Positions 24,504-31,400 of a stretch of 36,518 nucleotides of DNA are shown one piece after another. Below the pieces are notes generated by a model that worked only from the letters and a program-made list of their open reading frames with translations, was not told where the DNA came from and did not search any database. Source of the stretch: a virus. Every line of letters starts with the position of its first letter. The stretch's first letter is position 1. A program made the position numbers and the translations under genes. The stretch spans positions 1 to 36,518 of IMG/VR virus record IMGVR_UViG_3300044609_000696; one strand, written 5' to 3'.

Positions 24504-24683
24504 GGTGATGTCCGCCATCTCGCTCAGCGTTCGACCGATCTCTGCCAGTGCTGTCGCCATCGCTTCGGTCGCCTTTTCGGTGTTCCGGGTGCGGTATTGG
24601 CTCCACACATACCAAGACCAGAACGCCTTGGTAGCTGAGATCCGCATCCTCAGCCCGCCGAGATGTTTAAGGGTGTCGCTCAT
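24495..24683 (-). CDS. Small helical protein at operon end, unknown
   Basis: A 62-residue protein from the ATG at 24683, which lies inside the end of the upstream RHH gene (17-base overlap). It starts MSDTLKHLGGLRMRISATKA, has an aromatic patch (FWSWYVWSQY) and a helical acidic end (ATEAMATALAEIGRTLSEMA). The longer frame up to 24776 is rejected because it would cover the RHH gene. It is the last gene before the terminator. Function unknown. Confidence 0.6.
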   Translation of the reverse strand: MSDTLKHLGGLRMRISATKAFWSWYVWSQYRTRNTEKATEAMATALAEIGRTLSEMADITGA

Positions 24684-24825
24684 GGCCAAGCCAATAAGCG
24701 ATGGCTTCGCGCAATAGCTGCGACATCGTGACATCTCTCGATTCAGCCTCTCGCTCCAAGGCGGACAAGGCTTCATCGCTGATCAGGGTCTGCACGAGGT
24801 TCTTCCGCTTCCGCTTAACAGGCAT
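24667..24825 (-). CDS. Small ribbon-helix-helix protein
   Basis: A 52-residue protein: a basic start (MPVKRKRKNLVQTLISDEAL), then LEREAESRDVTMSQLLREAI and AYWLGHERHP. The pattern of a beta strand followed by two helices with a Ser-x-Leu-Leu-x-Glu-Ala core is that of CopG/Arc-like repressors. It overlaps the 300-residue HTH gene by 11 bases and the following gene by 17. As the fourth gene of the helicase operon it could repress that operon or act with the HTH protein. No toxin-like partner is evident next to it. Confidence 0.72.
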   Translation of the reverse strand: MPVKRKRKNLVQTLISDEALSALEREAESRDVTMSQLLREAIAYWLGHERHP

Positions 24826-25717
24826 CGCGCAACTCCAGCTCACGGTTGATCAGCGCTTCGGCCACAGTCTTGAGCCACCCGAGGTCATTGCCAAAGTCGC
24901 GGAGGATGGTGGCGGCGGCCTTCTCGGGGGACCTAGGCAGGCAGAGCGATGGCTGTTCTATGCCAGCCTCTACCGCCAGCTTCCGCAGGGATTCGCCTGC
25001 CTGAATGCGCTCCTCCATGCCGTCGATCTGCAGGAGCTTCTCGACGCGGCGCAGGGCCAGCGTGCTGGGTGGGGGGTTGGTTGTATCTCCGTTTTGCTGA
25101 ACGGCTTTACAACTAGCCTTGGCGACTGCCTGCTGTGTCACCCCCGCAGCATCCGCAACCTCCTGCTGCGTGAGCTTCTCGCCCTTCTCCACCTTCGCCT
25201 CCAGCTCCTGCCGCTTCTCCGGCTCCATCCGCTCGCCGTACAGGTCGAGCATCTCCTGGCCCACGGCCACGAAGTGATCGCGGCGCTTCTCGAACCGACT
25301 GACGACGCGGCAGGCGTCTTCATAGTTCAGCTCCGTCAGAAGCTCGGGGTAGTGCGTCTTGATCAGCTCGTAGCGGTGCTCCAGTTCGATGAACGCCGCA
25401 ATCGGCTCCCCAAAGATCGTGGTCCACCACTCTTCAAACGATGAAGGCGGGCTGCCCTCCTTGGGCCTGAGGTCGCCCCAGGCGCCTGTCTCCTTAACGT
25501 CTCTTGCCAGTTCGTACACACTGGCCCAAGTTGAACCTACCGACAACGCCAGGGTCTTCGCCACCGATGTCAGGTAGTTAGCTGAGTCCTCAGGGTCCTG
25601 GAACTTCAGCGCCTCTGCCCTAAACACGCCCTCTGCACTGGCCGTGCTGAAAGCTGCGTTCTTACCGTGCGCTCGTCCTTGGATGGTGGGCTGGGAGTTG
25701 AAAAGCTCGTAGCTCAT
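24815..25717 (-). CDS. Helix-turn-helix protein of the helicase operon
   Basis: A 300-residue, mostly helical protein. A clear helix-turn-helix lies at about residues 182-203 (KLTQQEVADAAGVTQQAVAK). A second weaker one may lie near 253-268 (SLRKLAVEAGIEQPSL). The N-terminal 180 residues have an aromatic patch (FEEWWTTIFGEPIAAF) and charged helices. The arrangement recalls ParB/KorB-like or plasmid regulatory proteins, but the ParB nuclease motif is absent. It overlaps the helicase C-lobe gene by four bases, so the two are coupled and may work together on DNA. Confidence 0.7.
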   Translation of the reverse strand: MSYELFNSQPTIQGRAHGKNAAFSTASAEGVFRAEALKFQDPEDSANYLTSVAKTLALSVGSTWASVYELARDVKETGAWGDLRPKEGSPPSSFEEWWTTIFGEPIAAFIELEHRYELIKTHYPELLTELNYEDACRVVSRFEKRRDHFVAVGQEMLDLYGERMEPEKRQELEAKVEKGEKLTQQEVADAAGVTQQAVAKASCKAVQQNGDTTNPPPSTLALRRVEKLLQIDGMEERIQAGESLRKLAVEAGIEQPSLCLPRSPEKAAATILRDFGNDLGWLKTVAEALINRELELRDAC

Positions 25718-27564
25718 AGCCCCATGCCTCGCTTCAGGTCAGGCGCGTACTCGGCGAACATCTGAGCGGTGACATGGCGCACCAGCGCAGGAACCATGTC
25801 AGGGAAGTCAAAACGTGCCAGCTCGTGCTCGGTCGGCAGCACCCTGTTGGCAACGCTTAGGCGGCGCCCGAAACACATGTCCAGAACCTCGCTCATCTTG
25901 TTTTGGACAACCGCATAAACACGGCCTGTTTCCATCCCACCCAGCCTTCCGTAGCCATCTCGGAACATGGATCGGCAAGCATTTTTGTCGTATCCACCAG
26001 GCCGCAGGTTGTTGACTACACCATCAACCAAGGTGCGACGCTTAACAGCCCACTCTCGCTCTCGCTCTGCTTCTGATGTGATGTCGATCTCGTGGTCGCA
26101 GTTCCTATCCCGAGCATCTTGAATGGCTTCACGCGCCATCGTCTCAATCGCGCCATCGTCCTGCACTTGACCGCTTACCACCTTGTCGAAGGTGCCAATC
26201 AGGCTTGTCTGCCCTGGGCATTCAACGCGCAGCAGCGCAAGCAGCTCTTTGCCCTTTTCCAAGACCTCAGCTTTTTCGTAAATGCCAATCCTGGGCGGGG
26301 TGAGCAACCTTGCAGGAGCTGGCTCCGCCCGACCCTCCCGCTGCAAGACGCGAGTTGCGCCACTCTCCTCAATGCGCTCTTTCAGCTTTTCGGCTGATTC
26401 CCTGACTCCCTCGACCATGCGTTCTTTGATGTCAACAGGGTCAGCGCCAGCAGTGATTTCAGCGATGCGCCTTGATGCCACTTGCTCTACCGCAACGATT
26501 GCGCGGCTTGTCAGGTCCTCGCGGACAACAGTGGCCTCGGGATCTTGATCCGTAGGCTCGGGCCATTCAATGCCGTCATCCTCCATGTCCCGCCCAAGGA
26601 TTTCGGCCACCTTCACCTTGTCGTGATGGGTTAGTCCTTTGATCTCATCAGCGACTGTATCCTCTGGCGAGTCGCTTTCCATTAACGACGCAAGTGTCGG
26701 CATCTGCCCGATGAACTCATCGGGGTCCATCATGTATTTGTAAGAGTTGAAAACCGCAAGCATGTTGGAAGGAATCGCAAAAGCCTCATGGATGAACACC
26801 TTGGGCTGATCCAACTCAATGGGAGGCACCACATAAATGCCATTGCCGTCATGCCGCACAACGGCGCGGTCACAGCGGCCGCGAGCTTGCACGCCAAGTG
26901 CAACAGACGAGCAGTTCTGTGCGATGCCTTCACGCACCGCATACCTGTTTGAAATGCACTCCCTGCACAGATCAACGACAATCAACAGCCGAATCGGTGA
27001 CGCGGCCCAGTTCGGCTGCCCTGATGTGTCCTTAACGTGAAGGGCCCGGAACTCCTCAATGCTGCAGCCGTTTGGGTAGCGCTCAGCCGCTATCCGCCAG
27101 GGATGCTTCTCGTCGCCAATATTGCCATAGGTCTGATAGGCGCCTGTTGACACGCAGGCGTGGTAGCCCAGCTCAACTGGGTACTCAGCGCGGTTCCTAT
27201 GCAGCCAGTCGTTAATGCTTGCCTCAACTCGTCGCGCAGTCTCAGCTGTTTCCACCCGAAGGACGCCGTGCGCTGGATACCAAAGCGCTGGGCTACATGC
27301 AGCGGCGTCTCTGAAATCCGAAAGCTCGCGCAGTGTCACGCTCAGGCTTTCAATCTGATCGCACTGGCGCATGTCCCGCAACATGCTAATGCCGACCTCC
27401 CTAGGGCAAACCAGGTCCTTGCCAGCGTCGGGATCGTTTTTGTAGAAGTCTTTTGTCTCCTGCTTGTTTAGAACGGTTTCCTGTCCTGCCTGAGAGTTCT
27501 TCCGTTCACGACCGCCAACAAGATGCACGAGGCGATGAGAGTTTTTTTGGTTAAGCAGAATCAT
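25714..27564 (-). CDS. SF2 helicase second lobe as a separate protein
   Basis: A 616-residue protein. Residues 190-233 fit motifs V and VI of SF2 helicases: IRLLIVVDLCRECISNRYAV, then ALGVQARGRCDRAVV with the Q-x-x-G-R-x-x-R arginine-finger pattern. There is no Walker A or DEAH box in this protein; they lie in the gene just upstream, which ends eight bases before this start. Together they make one complete helicase, split between the two RecA lobes. The C-terminal 350 residues are helical and charged, with no nuclease motif I can name. The frame is also open for 16 codons before the ATG, so a fusion by frameshift is conceivable. Confidence 0.75.
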   Translation of the reverse strand: MILLNQKNSHRLVHLVGGRERKNSQAGQETVLNKQETKDFYKNDPDAGKDLVCPREVGISMLRDMRQCDQIESLSVTLRELSDFRDAAACSPALWYPAHGVLRVETAETARRVEASINDWLHRNRAEYPVELGYHACVSTGAYQTYGNIGDEKHPWRIAAERYPNGCSIEEFRALHVKDTSGQPNWAASPIRLLIVVDLCRECISNRYAVREGIAQNCSSVALGVQARGRCDRAVVRHDGNGIYVVPPIELDQPKVFIHEAFAIPSNMLAVFNSYKYMMDPDEFIGQMPTLASLMESDSPEDTVADEIKGLTHHDKVKVAEILGRDMEDDGIEWPEPTDQDPEATVVREDLTSRAIVAVEQVASRRIAEITAGADPVDIKERMVEGVRESAEKLKERIEESGATRVLQREGRAEPAPARLLTPPRIGIYEKAEVLEKGKELLALLRVECPGQTSLIGTFDKVVSGQVQDDGAIETMAREAIQDARDRNCDHEIDITSEAEREREWAVKRRTLVDGVVNNLRPGGYDKNACRSMFRDGYGRLGGMETGRVYAVVQNKMSEVLDMCFGRRLSVANRVLPTEHELARFDFPDMVPALVRHVTAQMFAEYAPDLKRGMGL

Positions 27565-27572
27565 GGTGATAA

Positions 27573-28565
27573 TTAGTAGCCAGGGACGAATGAAAGGCCT
27601 AAGCGGTCGGGATCAAGGAATGCAGCTTTGGTGGAGTATTCGGCGTCTGCTTCAGCTTTTGTCCACTTATCCACGCAAACCATCCGACCCAGTGGGTTGC
27701 CATTCGCATCCACTGGTGTGGCTGTCATTGCAAAGAACCATGAATTGCGAGCTAGCTGAGCAAACTCACTCAGTCGCTTTGTGGCGAAGTGGGCTTCGTC
27801 TGAGACGATCAAATCAAAGTTGTTGAAGGCTGCGGAGAGTGCTTCTGGGCTCATTGTGTTCAGTGTGGCTACGCACGCCACTACCACATCCGCCTTGAGG
27901 ATCTCTTTGTTCCTGAAGTGCTCGTCGGACGACGCTTTGGACACCTTTGGCTTGGGTACGCCCAGGTACTTGTGAACGTCGTCAGCAATGCCGCGCACAA
28001 GCTGAGTGCGGTACTGGTCTTTGGGGGTCAGCACCAGAATCTTTCGGACGCGCTTGTAGTGCTCACCCAGCTCACGCAGACGAATCCTGTTCAACCCATA
28101 GGCAAGTGCGTGTATGCCTAGGGTCTTGCCCGTCCCCGTGTGCCAGACAACGGTATAGATCGCGCCAGAAGTCGAGAAGAACGGTCCCGAAAACCATTCG
28201 CTGTAATACGGATCGTCGGGCTTGCCCATGGCGAGCCTGCGCTGCGGAACGCGAAGTTGCTTGAGCTGCGCAGACGAAAGCTGGCGATCCCAAAAGCAAC
28301 TGCCGTGCTTCAGGCTCGGATCAGGACGGTTGTACTTCTTGCTGTTGCAGGGCCTGCAAAGGATTTGCCAGTTGCTGGGGTCGTTGATCAGCTTTAGGTC
28401 AAGGCTCTGAGGAACGAGGTGATCAACCGTGAGGTTCATCTCAGTGCCGCAATGAGCACAGGCCGGAGAAGAGAGCCCTGCGAGCCAGGCGTTGAAGACC
28501 TTCCTCCTGGTACACCACGTCGGGAAGCTGACCTGATGGGGAATCAACTCATGCACAAGGGTCAT
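27573..28565 (-). CDS. HNH nuclease fused to SF2 helicase first lobe
   Basis: A 330-residue protein. Residues 36-75 form an HNH zinc domain: CAHCG, then LTVDHLVPQSL, then NWQILCRPCNSKK. Residues 140-150 hold Walker A (VVWHTGTGKTLG), 251-260 the DEAH box (DLIVSDEAHF), and 281-284 motif III (TATP). The chain stops soon after (FVPGY), before motifs IV-VI, which are in the next gene. Such nuclease-helicase combinations occur in restriction-like and phage replication enzymes. It is the first gene of a leftward operon and diverges from small rightward genes across a 59-base gap with an element copy. No primase or polymerase accompanies it. Confidence 0.82.
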   Translation of the reverse strand: MTLVHELIPHQVSFPTWCTRRKVFNAWLAGLSSPACAHCGTEMNLTVDHLVPQSLDLKLINDPSNWQILCRPCNSKKYNRPDPSLKHGSCFWDRQLSSAQLKQLRVPQRRLAMGKPDDPYYSEWFSGPFFSTSGAIYTVVWHTGTGKTLGIHALAYGLNRIRLRELGEHYKRVRKILVLTPKDQYRTQLVRGIADDVHKYLGVPKPKVSKASSDEHFRNKEILKADVVVACVATLNTMSPEALSAAFNNFDLIVSDEAHFATKRLSEFAQLARNSWFFAMTATPVDANGNPLGRMVCVDKWTKAEADAEYSTKAAFLDPDRLGLSFVPGY

Positions 28566-28594
28566 AGAAGTGATGACCCTTGAACGGTAGCATG

Positions 28595-28613
28595 CCTACG
28601 CAGGGGTAGCGCC
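28595..28613 (+). promoter_or_regulatory. Dispersed element copy in divergent gap
   Basis: CCTACGCAGGGGTAGCGCC lies between the divergent HNH-helicase operon and the rightward 60-residue gene. With flanks it matches the copy at 34141-34158 (opposite strand) at 20 of 23 positions. Next to it GGGTCAT and ATGACCC form an inverted repeat over the helicase start codon region. Confidence 0.55.
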
Positions 28614-28624
28614 AGGCTGGGGGC

Positions 28625-28807
28625 ATGAACTGGACACAGCTCCTCGACCCCGCCAACGGTGGCCCCGGCGAATCCCCCGGTTACCAGGAGGCGCTAGCCG
28701 CCATCCGCGCCAAGCCCTACGCCCGCGCAGTGCGCAAGGCCAAGGGGAAGACAGAGAAGAAGCCAGCGCAATTCCCTGCGCTGAAGCACGCGGCAACACC
28801 TGATTGA
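28625..28807 (+). CDS. Small basic protein, unknown
   Basis: A 60-residue protein starting MNWTQLLDPANGGPGESPGY and ending in a Lys/Arg-rich stretch (KAKGKTEKKPAQFPALKHA). It begins 11 bases after an element copy, and GGGGG before the ATG may serve as ribosome site. Basic charge suggests nucleic-acid binding or a small antagonist protein, but no family is recognised. Confidence 0.55.
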   Translation: MNWTQLLDPANGGPGESPGYQEALAAIRAKPYARAVRKAKGKTEKKPAQFPALKHAATPD

Positions 28808-28846
28808 CAGATCGTTACAATTAGGTTGACCCAAAGCAGGAGCGCC

Positions 28847-29005
28847 ATGCTCTCCTCCACAGCGGCCAACATCAAACAAAAACGCCGCCAGCTGGTGACT
28901 GACGGCGTTCATGACCCTTTTGAGTTATTGGCTCAGGCTCTCGTCAGGAACGAGGAGCTGGCCGAGCAGGTGGCGATGCTGCAGCGCATCGTCAATCGGC
29001 GCTGA
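28847..29005 (+). CDS. Small helical protein, unknown
   Basis: A 52-residue protein with a good ribosome site (AGGAG, six bases before ATG). It starts MLSSTAANIKQKRRQLVTDG and continues DPFELLAQALVRNEELAEQ, ending in a basic helix (AMLQRIVNRR). The shape is that of a small all-helical phage regulator. Its stop TGA and the stop of the convergent secreted-protein gene together form the palindrome TGATCA, so the two genes abut exactly. Confidence 0.6.
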   Translation: MLSSTAANIKQKRRQLVTDGVHDPFELLAQALVRNEELAEQVAMLQRIVNRR

Positions 29006-29305
29006 TCAATTGCCGAGCATCGAGAACGCAGGCGCAACGCACCAGCCGTGCCTGCAAGGCCAGATGGTGACCTCTATCTGCTTGCCATCTGCTGGGTGGA
29101 ACCAGTGGCCTGTGCCAACGCGGTTGCCAGTGCTGGTTTCCTTGAAGGGGCCGCAGCAGGGAGCAGAGGGGTCGGGGCGCCAGCCGTTGTTGATCAGCTG
29201 TTGGCGATAGGTGGCGTAAGGGATGTCCGTGCCAGGGATTTCAGACGCCAGCGCAGGGGCGGCGAAAGCGAGGAGGGCAGCGGCACAGGCGAGAAGTTTT
29301 TTCAT
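29006..29305 (-). CDS. Secreted small protein with signal peptide
   Basis: A 99-residue protein from the ATG at 29305, chosen because it gives a standard signal peptide (MKKLLACAAALLAFAAPALA, cut after ALA). The mature part has YATYRQQLINNGWRPD, then CCGPF, WFHP and CRHGWCVAPAF, with four Cys that could form disulfides in the periplasm. The upstream open frame to 29362 would bury the signal and is rejected. It lies nine bases behind another membrane protein gene and probably shares its transcript. A lysogenic-conversion role is possible but only inferred from export and place. Confidence 0.75.
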   Translation of the reverse strand: MKKLLACAAALLAFAAPALASEIPGTDIPYATYRQQLINNGWRPDPSAPCCGPFKETSTGNRVGTGHWFHPADGKQIEVTIWPCRHGWCVAPAFSMLGN

Positions 29306-29313
29306 GGCGGTGC

Positions 29314-29694
29314 TCAGTTGGTGATCAGGGCAGCGGTGACATAGCCATCGGCCAAGGTGCATTTGGCGTAGCTGTCGTTGTATCCGCCAAAGCCGTTGCG
29401 GGCTCGGAAGTGCATCAGGCCCCAGCCGTCTTGGCTTTCGTCCCCGGCGTACTGGATTTGCTGGAAGGAGTCGGGATCGCGCAGCAGAGACTTCACGGCC
29501 TGCTCGCAGGCGTAGCGGCTAACGCTGTTGTCGGGCGCGGCAGGGGCGTCTGGCAGGTTGCTTGTGAAGGAAGCGGCTGCCACGGTCATCACAAGACCGA
29601 CAACAGCGGCCACTCCCACCAGGGGGAGGCGGCTGTTGCCCTGGGCCTTGAAGGCGCGTTCGCGCTGGGCGTTGGCGAGTTCGGTGTTGTCCAT
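29314..29694 (-). CDS. Membrane-anchored periplasmic protein, unknown
   Basis: A 126-residue protein: a short basic cytoplasmic start, one membrane helix (about residues 24-44, LPLVGVAAVVGLVMTVAAAS), then a periplasmic part with YACEQAVKSLLRDPDSFQQI and FRARNGFGGYNDSYAKC. The two Cys are placed to pair. This resembles small exported proteins found near phage and plasmid accessory genes. With the next gene it forms a two-gene leftward unit carrying envelope proteins. Element copies lie upstream at 29713-29725 and 29742-29757. Confidence 0.72.
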   Translation of the reverse strand: MDNTELANAQRERAFKAQGNSRLPLVGVAAVVGLVMTVAAASFTSNLPDAPAAPDNSVSRYACEQAVKSLLRDPDSFQQIQYAGDESQDGWGLMHFRARNGFGGYNDSYAKCTLADGYVTAALITN

Positions 29695-29712
29695 TGGTGT
29701 CGGGTGACCTGC

Positions 29713-29757
29713 GGGGTAGACCCCTCCGATACGCGAATCATGCCCCTACCCCTGCGC
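29713..29757 (-). promoter_or_regulatory. Two element copies before the envelope genes
   Basis: On the minus strand GCGCAGGGGTAGGGGC (29742-29757) and AGGGGTCTACCCC (29713-29725) both match parts of the dispersed element. The second ends 19 bases before the ATG at 29694. Confidence 0.45.
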
Positions 29758-29807
29758 ACGCGTCAAGGGATGCAACCCTCGCTTTATGAAAAGTCACGCA
29801 GGGGTCA

Positions 29808-30059
29808 GTGCCACGCTGGGGCAGTCACCACCCCCCGCCTGTGCCCGCCGATCAGCGCCAGCTCAACGTCCCCCTGCCCACCCCACTGGTTGAGGCGGTG
29901 AAGGCCAGGGCCGCAGAGGAGGGCGTCACCATGGGCGAACTGGTAGAGCGGCTGCTCACTGCAGCCATGGAAGGCTGGGAGCCGGCGCCGGGCATCGCGG
30001 ACCAGCTGGCGGACCACGAGGCAAGGCTCAGGCAGCTCGAGGAGCGCCTGGGGCTATAG
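29808..30059 (+). CDS. Ribbon-helix-helix protein with coiled-coil end
   Basis: An 83-residue protein from a GTG at 29808; a second in-frame GTG at 29841 would give 72 residues and starts right at the conserved part. That part reads RQLNVPLPTPLVEAVKARAA, then GVTMGELVERLLTAAMEGW, a strand-helix-helix pattern of RHH regulators. The end (LADHEARLRQLEERLGL) is a short coiled coil. An element copy (29795-29810) overlaps the first start and supplies CAGGGG as ribosome site. Its own element may be its operator. Confidence 0.65.
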   Translation: MPRWGSHHPPPVPADQRQLNVPLPTPLVEAVKARAAEEGVTMGELVERLLTAAMEGWEPAPGIADQLADHEARLRQLEERLGL

Positions 30060-30063
30060 ACGG

Positions 30064-30092
30064 GGCTTGCGTATAAGCCGCCTAGAAGGCTT
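30064..30092. other. Alternative hairpins GGCTT / AAGCC / GGCTT
   Basis: Three segments, GGCTT (30064-30068), AAGCC (30075-30079) and GGCTT (30088-30092), lie between two small RHH genes. The middle one can pair with either side, so two mutually exclusive hairpins exist. No T-run follows. This could be a weak attenuator or a processing site. Confidence 0.35.
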
Positions 30093-30103
30093 AGATATAT
30101 CCC

Positions 30104-30121
30104 GCGTCAAGGGTTGACCCC
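30104..30121 (+). promoter_or_regulatory. Element copy directly before a start codon
   Basis: GCGTCAAGGGTTGACCCC ends at the base before the ATG at 30122. The AAGGG could act as ribosome site and the GGGTTGACCC palindrome as an operator. Confidence 0.45.
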
Positions 30122-30277
30122 ATGAATAGCGATTACTGGCGGCGCGGCAGTCAGCGCCTATCGGCCACCGTCCCTGCCTCAGTCCTGCAGCAGCTCGAAG
30201 CCAGGGCCATGCAGGAAGGGCGCAGCCTCAGCAATCTCGTGGCGATGCTTCTGGAGCGGTCGCTTGAGCGGCGCTAG
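30122..30277 (+). CDS. Small ribbon-helix-helix protein
   Basis: A 51-residue protein: MNSDYWRRGSQRLSATVPAS, then VLQQLEARAMQEGRSLSNLV and AMLLERSLERR. This is a textbook short CopG/Arc pattern, with a strand (RLSATVP) followed by two helices. It begins right after an element copy. Its stop codon shares the palindrome CTAG with the stop of the convergent membrane HTH gene (four-base overlap). Confidence 0.75.
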   Translation: MNSDYWRRGSQRLSATVPASVLQQLEARAMQEGRSLSNLVAMLLERSLERR

Positions 30278-30507
30278 GCCGTTGCCCACCTCCGCACGGT
30301 GGAGGGGCTGACGCCGTAGCGGTCGGCGATGTTGGCCCAGGTATTGCCCCGCTGGCGCAAGCGGCCAATGCGAGAAGCGCGGCTCTCAGTGGCCCAGAGC
30401 AGCAGGTGAATGGGCAGGAGCAGCAGCACTGCAGCCCATGCCAGAAGGCAGGTGGTGGTCATTGTCGGGAATGCTGTGGTGGTGACAGGCGGCGCCGTAG
30501 CTGCCAT
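30274..30507 (-). CDS. Membrane-anchored helix-turn-helix protein
   Basis: A 77-residue protein. One membrane helix covers about residues 19-39 (CLLAWAAVLLLLPIHLLLWA). Right after it comes RIGRLRQRGNTWANIADRYG and VSPSTVRRWA, a resolvase/homeodomain-like helix-turn-helix. So the DNA-binding domain would face the cytoplasm, tied to the membrane. It diverges from the XRE-like gene at 30650, and two element copies lie in the 142-base gap, one 28 bases before its start. TGTATAG at about 30526-30532 on the minus strand is a possible extended -10 box. Confidence 0.65.
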   Translation of the reverse strand: MAATAPPVTTTAFPTMTTTCLLAWAAVLLLLPIHLLLWATESRASRIGRLRQRGNTWANIADRYGVSPSTVRRWATA

Positions 30508-30535
30508 CTCCTGTTCACCGCTTCACTATACACCA

Positions 30536-30550
30536 GGGTCAACCCCTAGG
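30536..30550 (-). promoter_or_regulatory. Element copy, candidate operator of the membrane HTH gene
   Basis: CCTAGGGGTTGACCC on the minus strand, with an extended -10-like TATAGT a few bases downstream. Identical with flanks over 18 bases to the copy at 22861. Confidence 0.55.
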
Positions 30551-30609
30551 CAGCCAGGCGAAGACTGCAGCAGTGACGCTGCACCTATGCAGCGCATGAT
30601 GCCAATTCC

Positions 30610-30625
30610 GGGGTAGACCCCTAGG
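30610..30625. promoter_or_regulatory. Element copy in the divergent control region
   Basis: GGGGTAGACCCCTAGG on the plus strand, containing the near-palindrome GGGGTAGACCCC. It lies 24 bases before the XRE-like gene and 60 bases from the copy at 30536-30550. Two copies in one divergent gap is the arrangement of a phage operator region. Confidence 0.55.
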
Positions 30626-30649
30626 TTGGGCAGAGCATCACTCGTAGCC

Positions 30650-31327
30650 ATGGCAGGAATCCCCGCCGAATATCAGGCATATCGCAACGACCTGGGCAAG
30701 GCCATCGCCCGCTGGATGAAATCAAACAGCTGGTCGCAGCAGACCTTCCACGACTGGGCCGTCGCCGCGGGCAGCGAAGGGCCTTGGAATAGCCAGGTAT
30801 CCCTGTGGCAGCGCGGAAAGCTTGACCCCAAGTCTCATTTCTGGGTGGGAGTGGGCCGCTTCAATGCCGCTGTTGCCGCACAGGACTTCCCCTATGCCAC
30901 CAGCCGGAGCCTGCGCGATCGCCTCACTAACGCCGAGCCGTTCCTCACCGCCGATGGCAGGCAGGCCAGCGCCGCAGACTTCTTCGCCATGTTTATTGGC
31001 GAGCAACCCATCAACGACTGCTACCTGACCCCCGAGCCCGAGCCCGTTCTCACCGACGCGGACGGCAAAGCACTCAGTGAGCTGTGCCGCGATGCTTTCC
31101 GTCGTACCGCCACCAGCCAGATGTTCAGCCCTAAGGAGGCGTGGGACAGCCTGGCCCCACACTGCAGCACCATGAGCAGCGAAGAGATTGCCCGCTTCCG
31201 TGAGGTGCTGGCCGGCTGGTCGGACTGGAGCGGCGAGGAGGCTACTGCGCTGTCGGCACCGGGTCAGCGGAGCAAGCCTGCGCGGGCGCTGGATAACTGG
31301 GGTGGCGGTCTTGCAATTTCTGCATAG
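30650..31327 (+). CDS. XRE-like protein, candidate phage repressor
   Basis: A 225-residue protein from the ATG at 30650; a TTG at 30626 lies on top of an element copy and is rejected. The N-terminal 70 residues (LGKAIARWMKSNSWSQQTFH, WAVAAGSEGPW, QVSLWQRGKLDPKSHFWVGV) have the spacing of an XRE-type helix-turn-helix. The C-terminal part is unfamiliar (FFAMFIGEQPINDCY, RFREVLAGWSDWSGEEA) and lacks the Ala-Gly cleavage site and Ser/Lys dyad of LexA-type repressors. Divergent from another DNA-binding gene across two operator-like copies, it is the best candidate for the lysogeny regulator. That role is inferred. Confidence 0.65.
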   Translation: MAGIPAEYQAYRNDLGKAIARWMKSNSWSQQTFHDWAVAAGSEGPWNSQVSLWQRGKLDPKSHFWVGVGRFNAAVAAQDFPYATSRSLRDRLTNAEPFLTADGRQASAADFFAMFIGEQPINDCYLTPEPEPVLTDADGKALSELCRDAFRRTATSQMFSPKEAWDSLAPHCSTMSSEEIARFREVLAGWSDWSGEEATALSAPGQRSKPARALDNWGGGLAISA

Positions 31328-31336
31328 CTTCTGGCT

Positions 31337-31377
31337 CCTACGCAGGGGTTGACCCTTCTGCAAAACAGGCATAGGGT
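31337..31377 (+). promoter_or_regulatory. Best element copy with promoter for the ERF operon
   Basis: CCTACGCAGGGGTTGACCC (31337-31355) is the fullest copy of the dispersed element. TTGACC (31349-31354) inside it, a 17-base spacer and TAGGGT (31372-31377) form a plausible promoter for the recombination and sigma-factor operon starting at 31401. A protein bound to the element would cover the -35 box. Confidence 0.5.
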
Positions 31378-31400
31378 GCCGGGGCACACCTGCAGCGCCA

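Noticed and set aside
28804-28821. TTGACA and TACAAT before the gene at 28847 as a promoter
   Set aside because: The two boxes are only six bases apart, too close to work together; at most TACAAT alone is a -10 box.
914-30922. HIP1 octamer GCGATCGC as proof of a cyanobacterial host
   Set aside because: Only two copies were noticed. This is weak support and not enough to fix the host.
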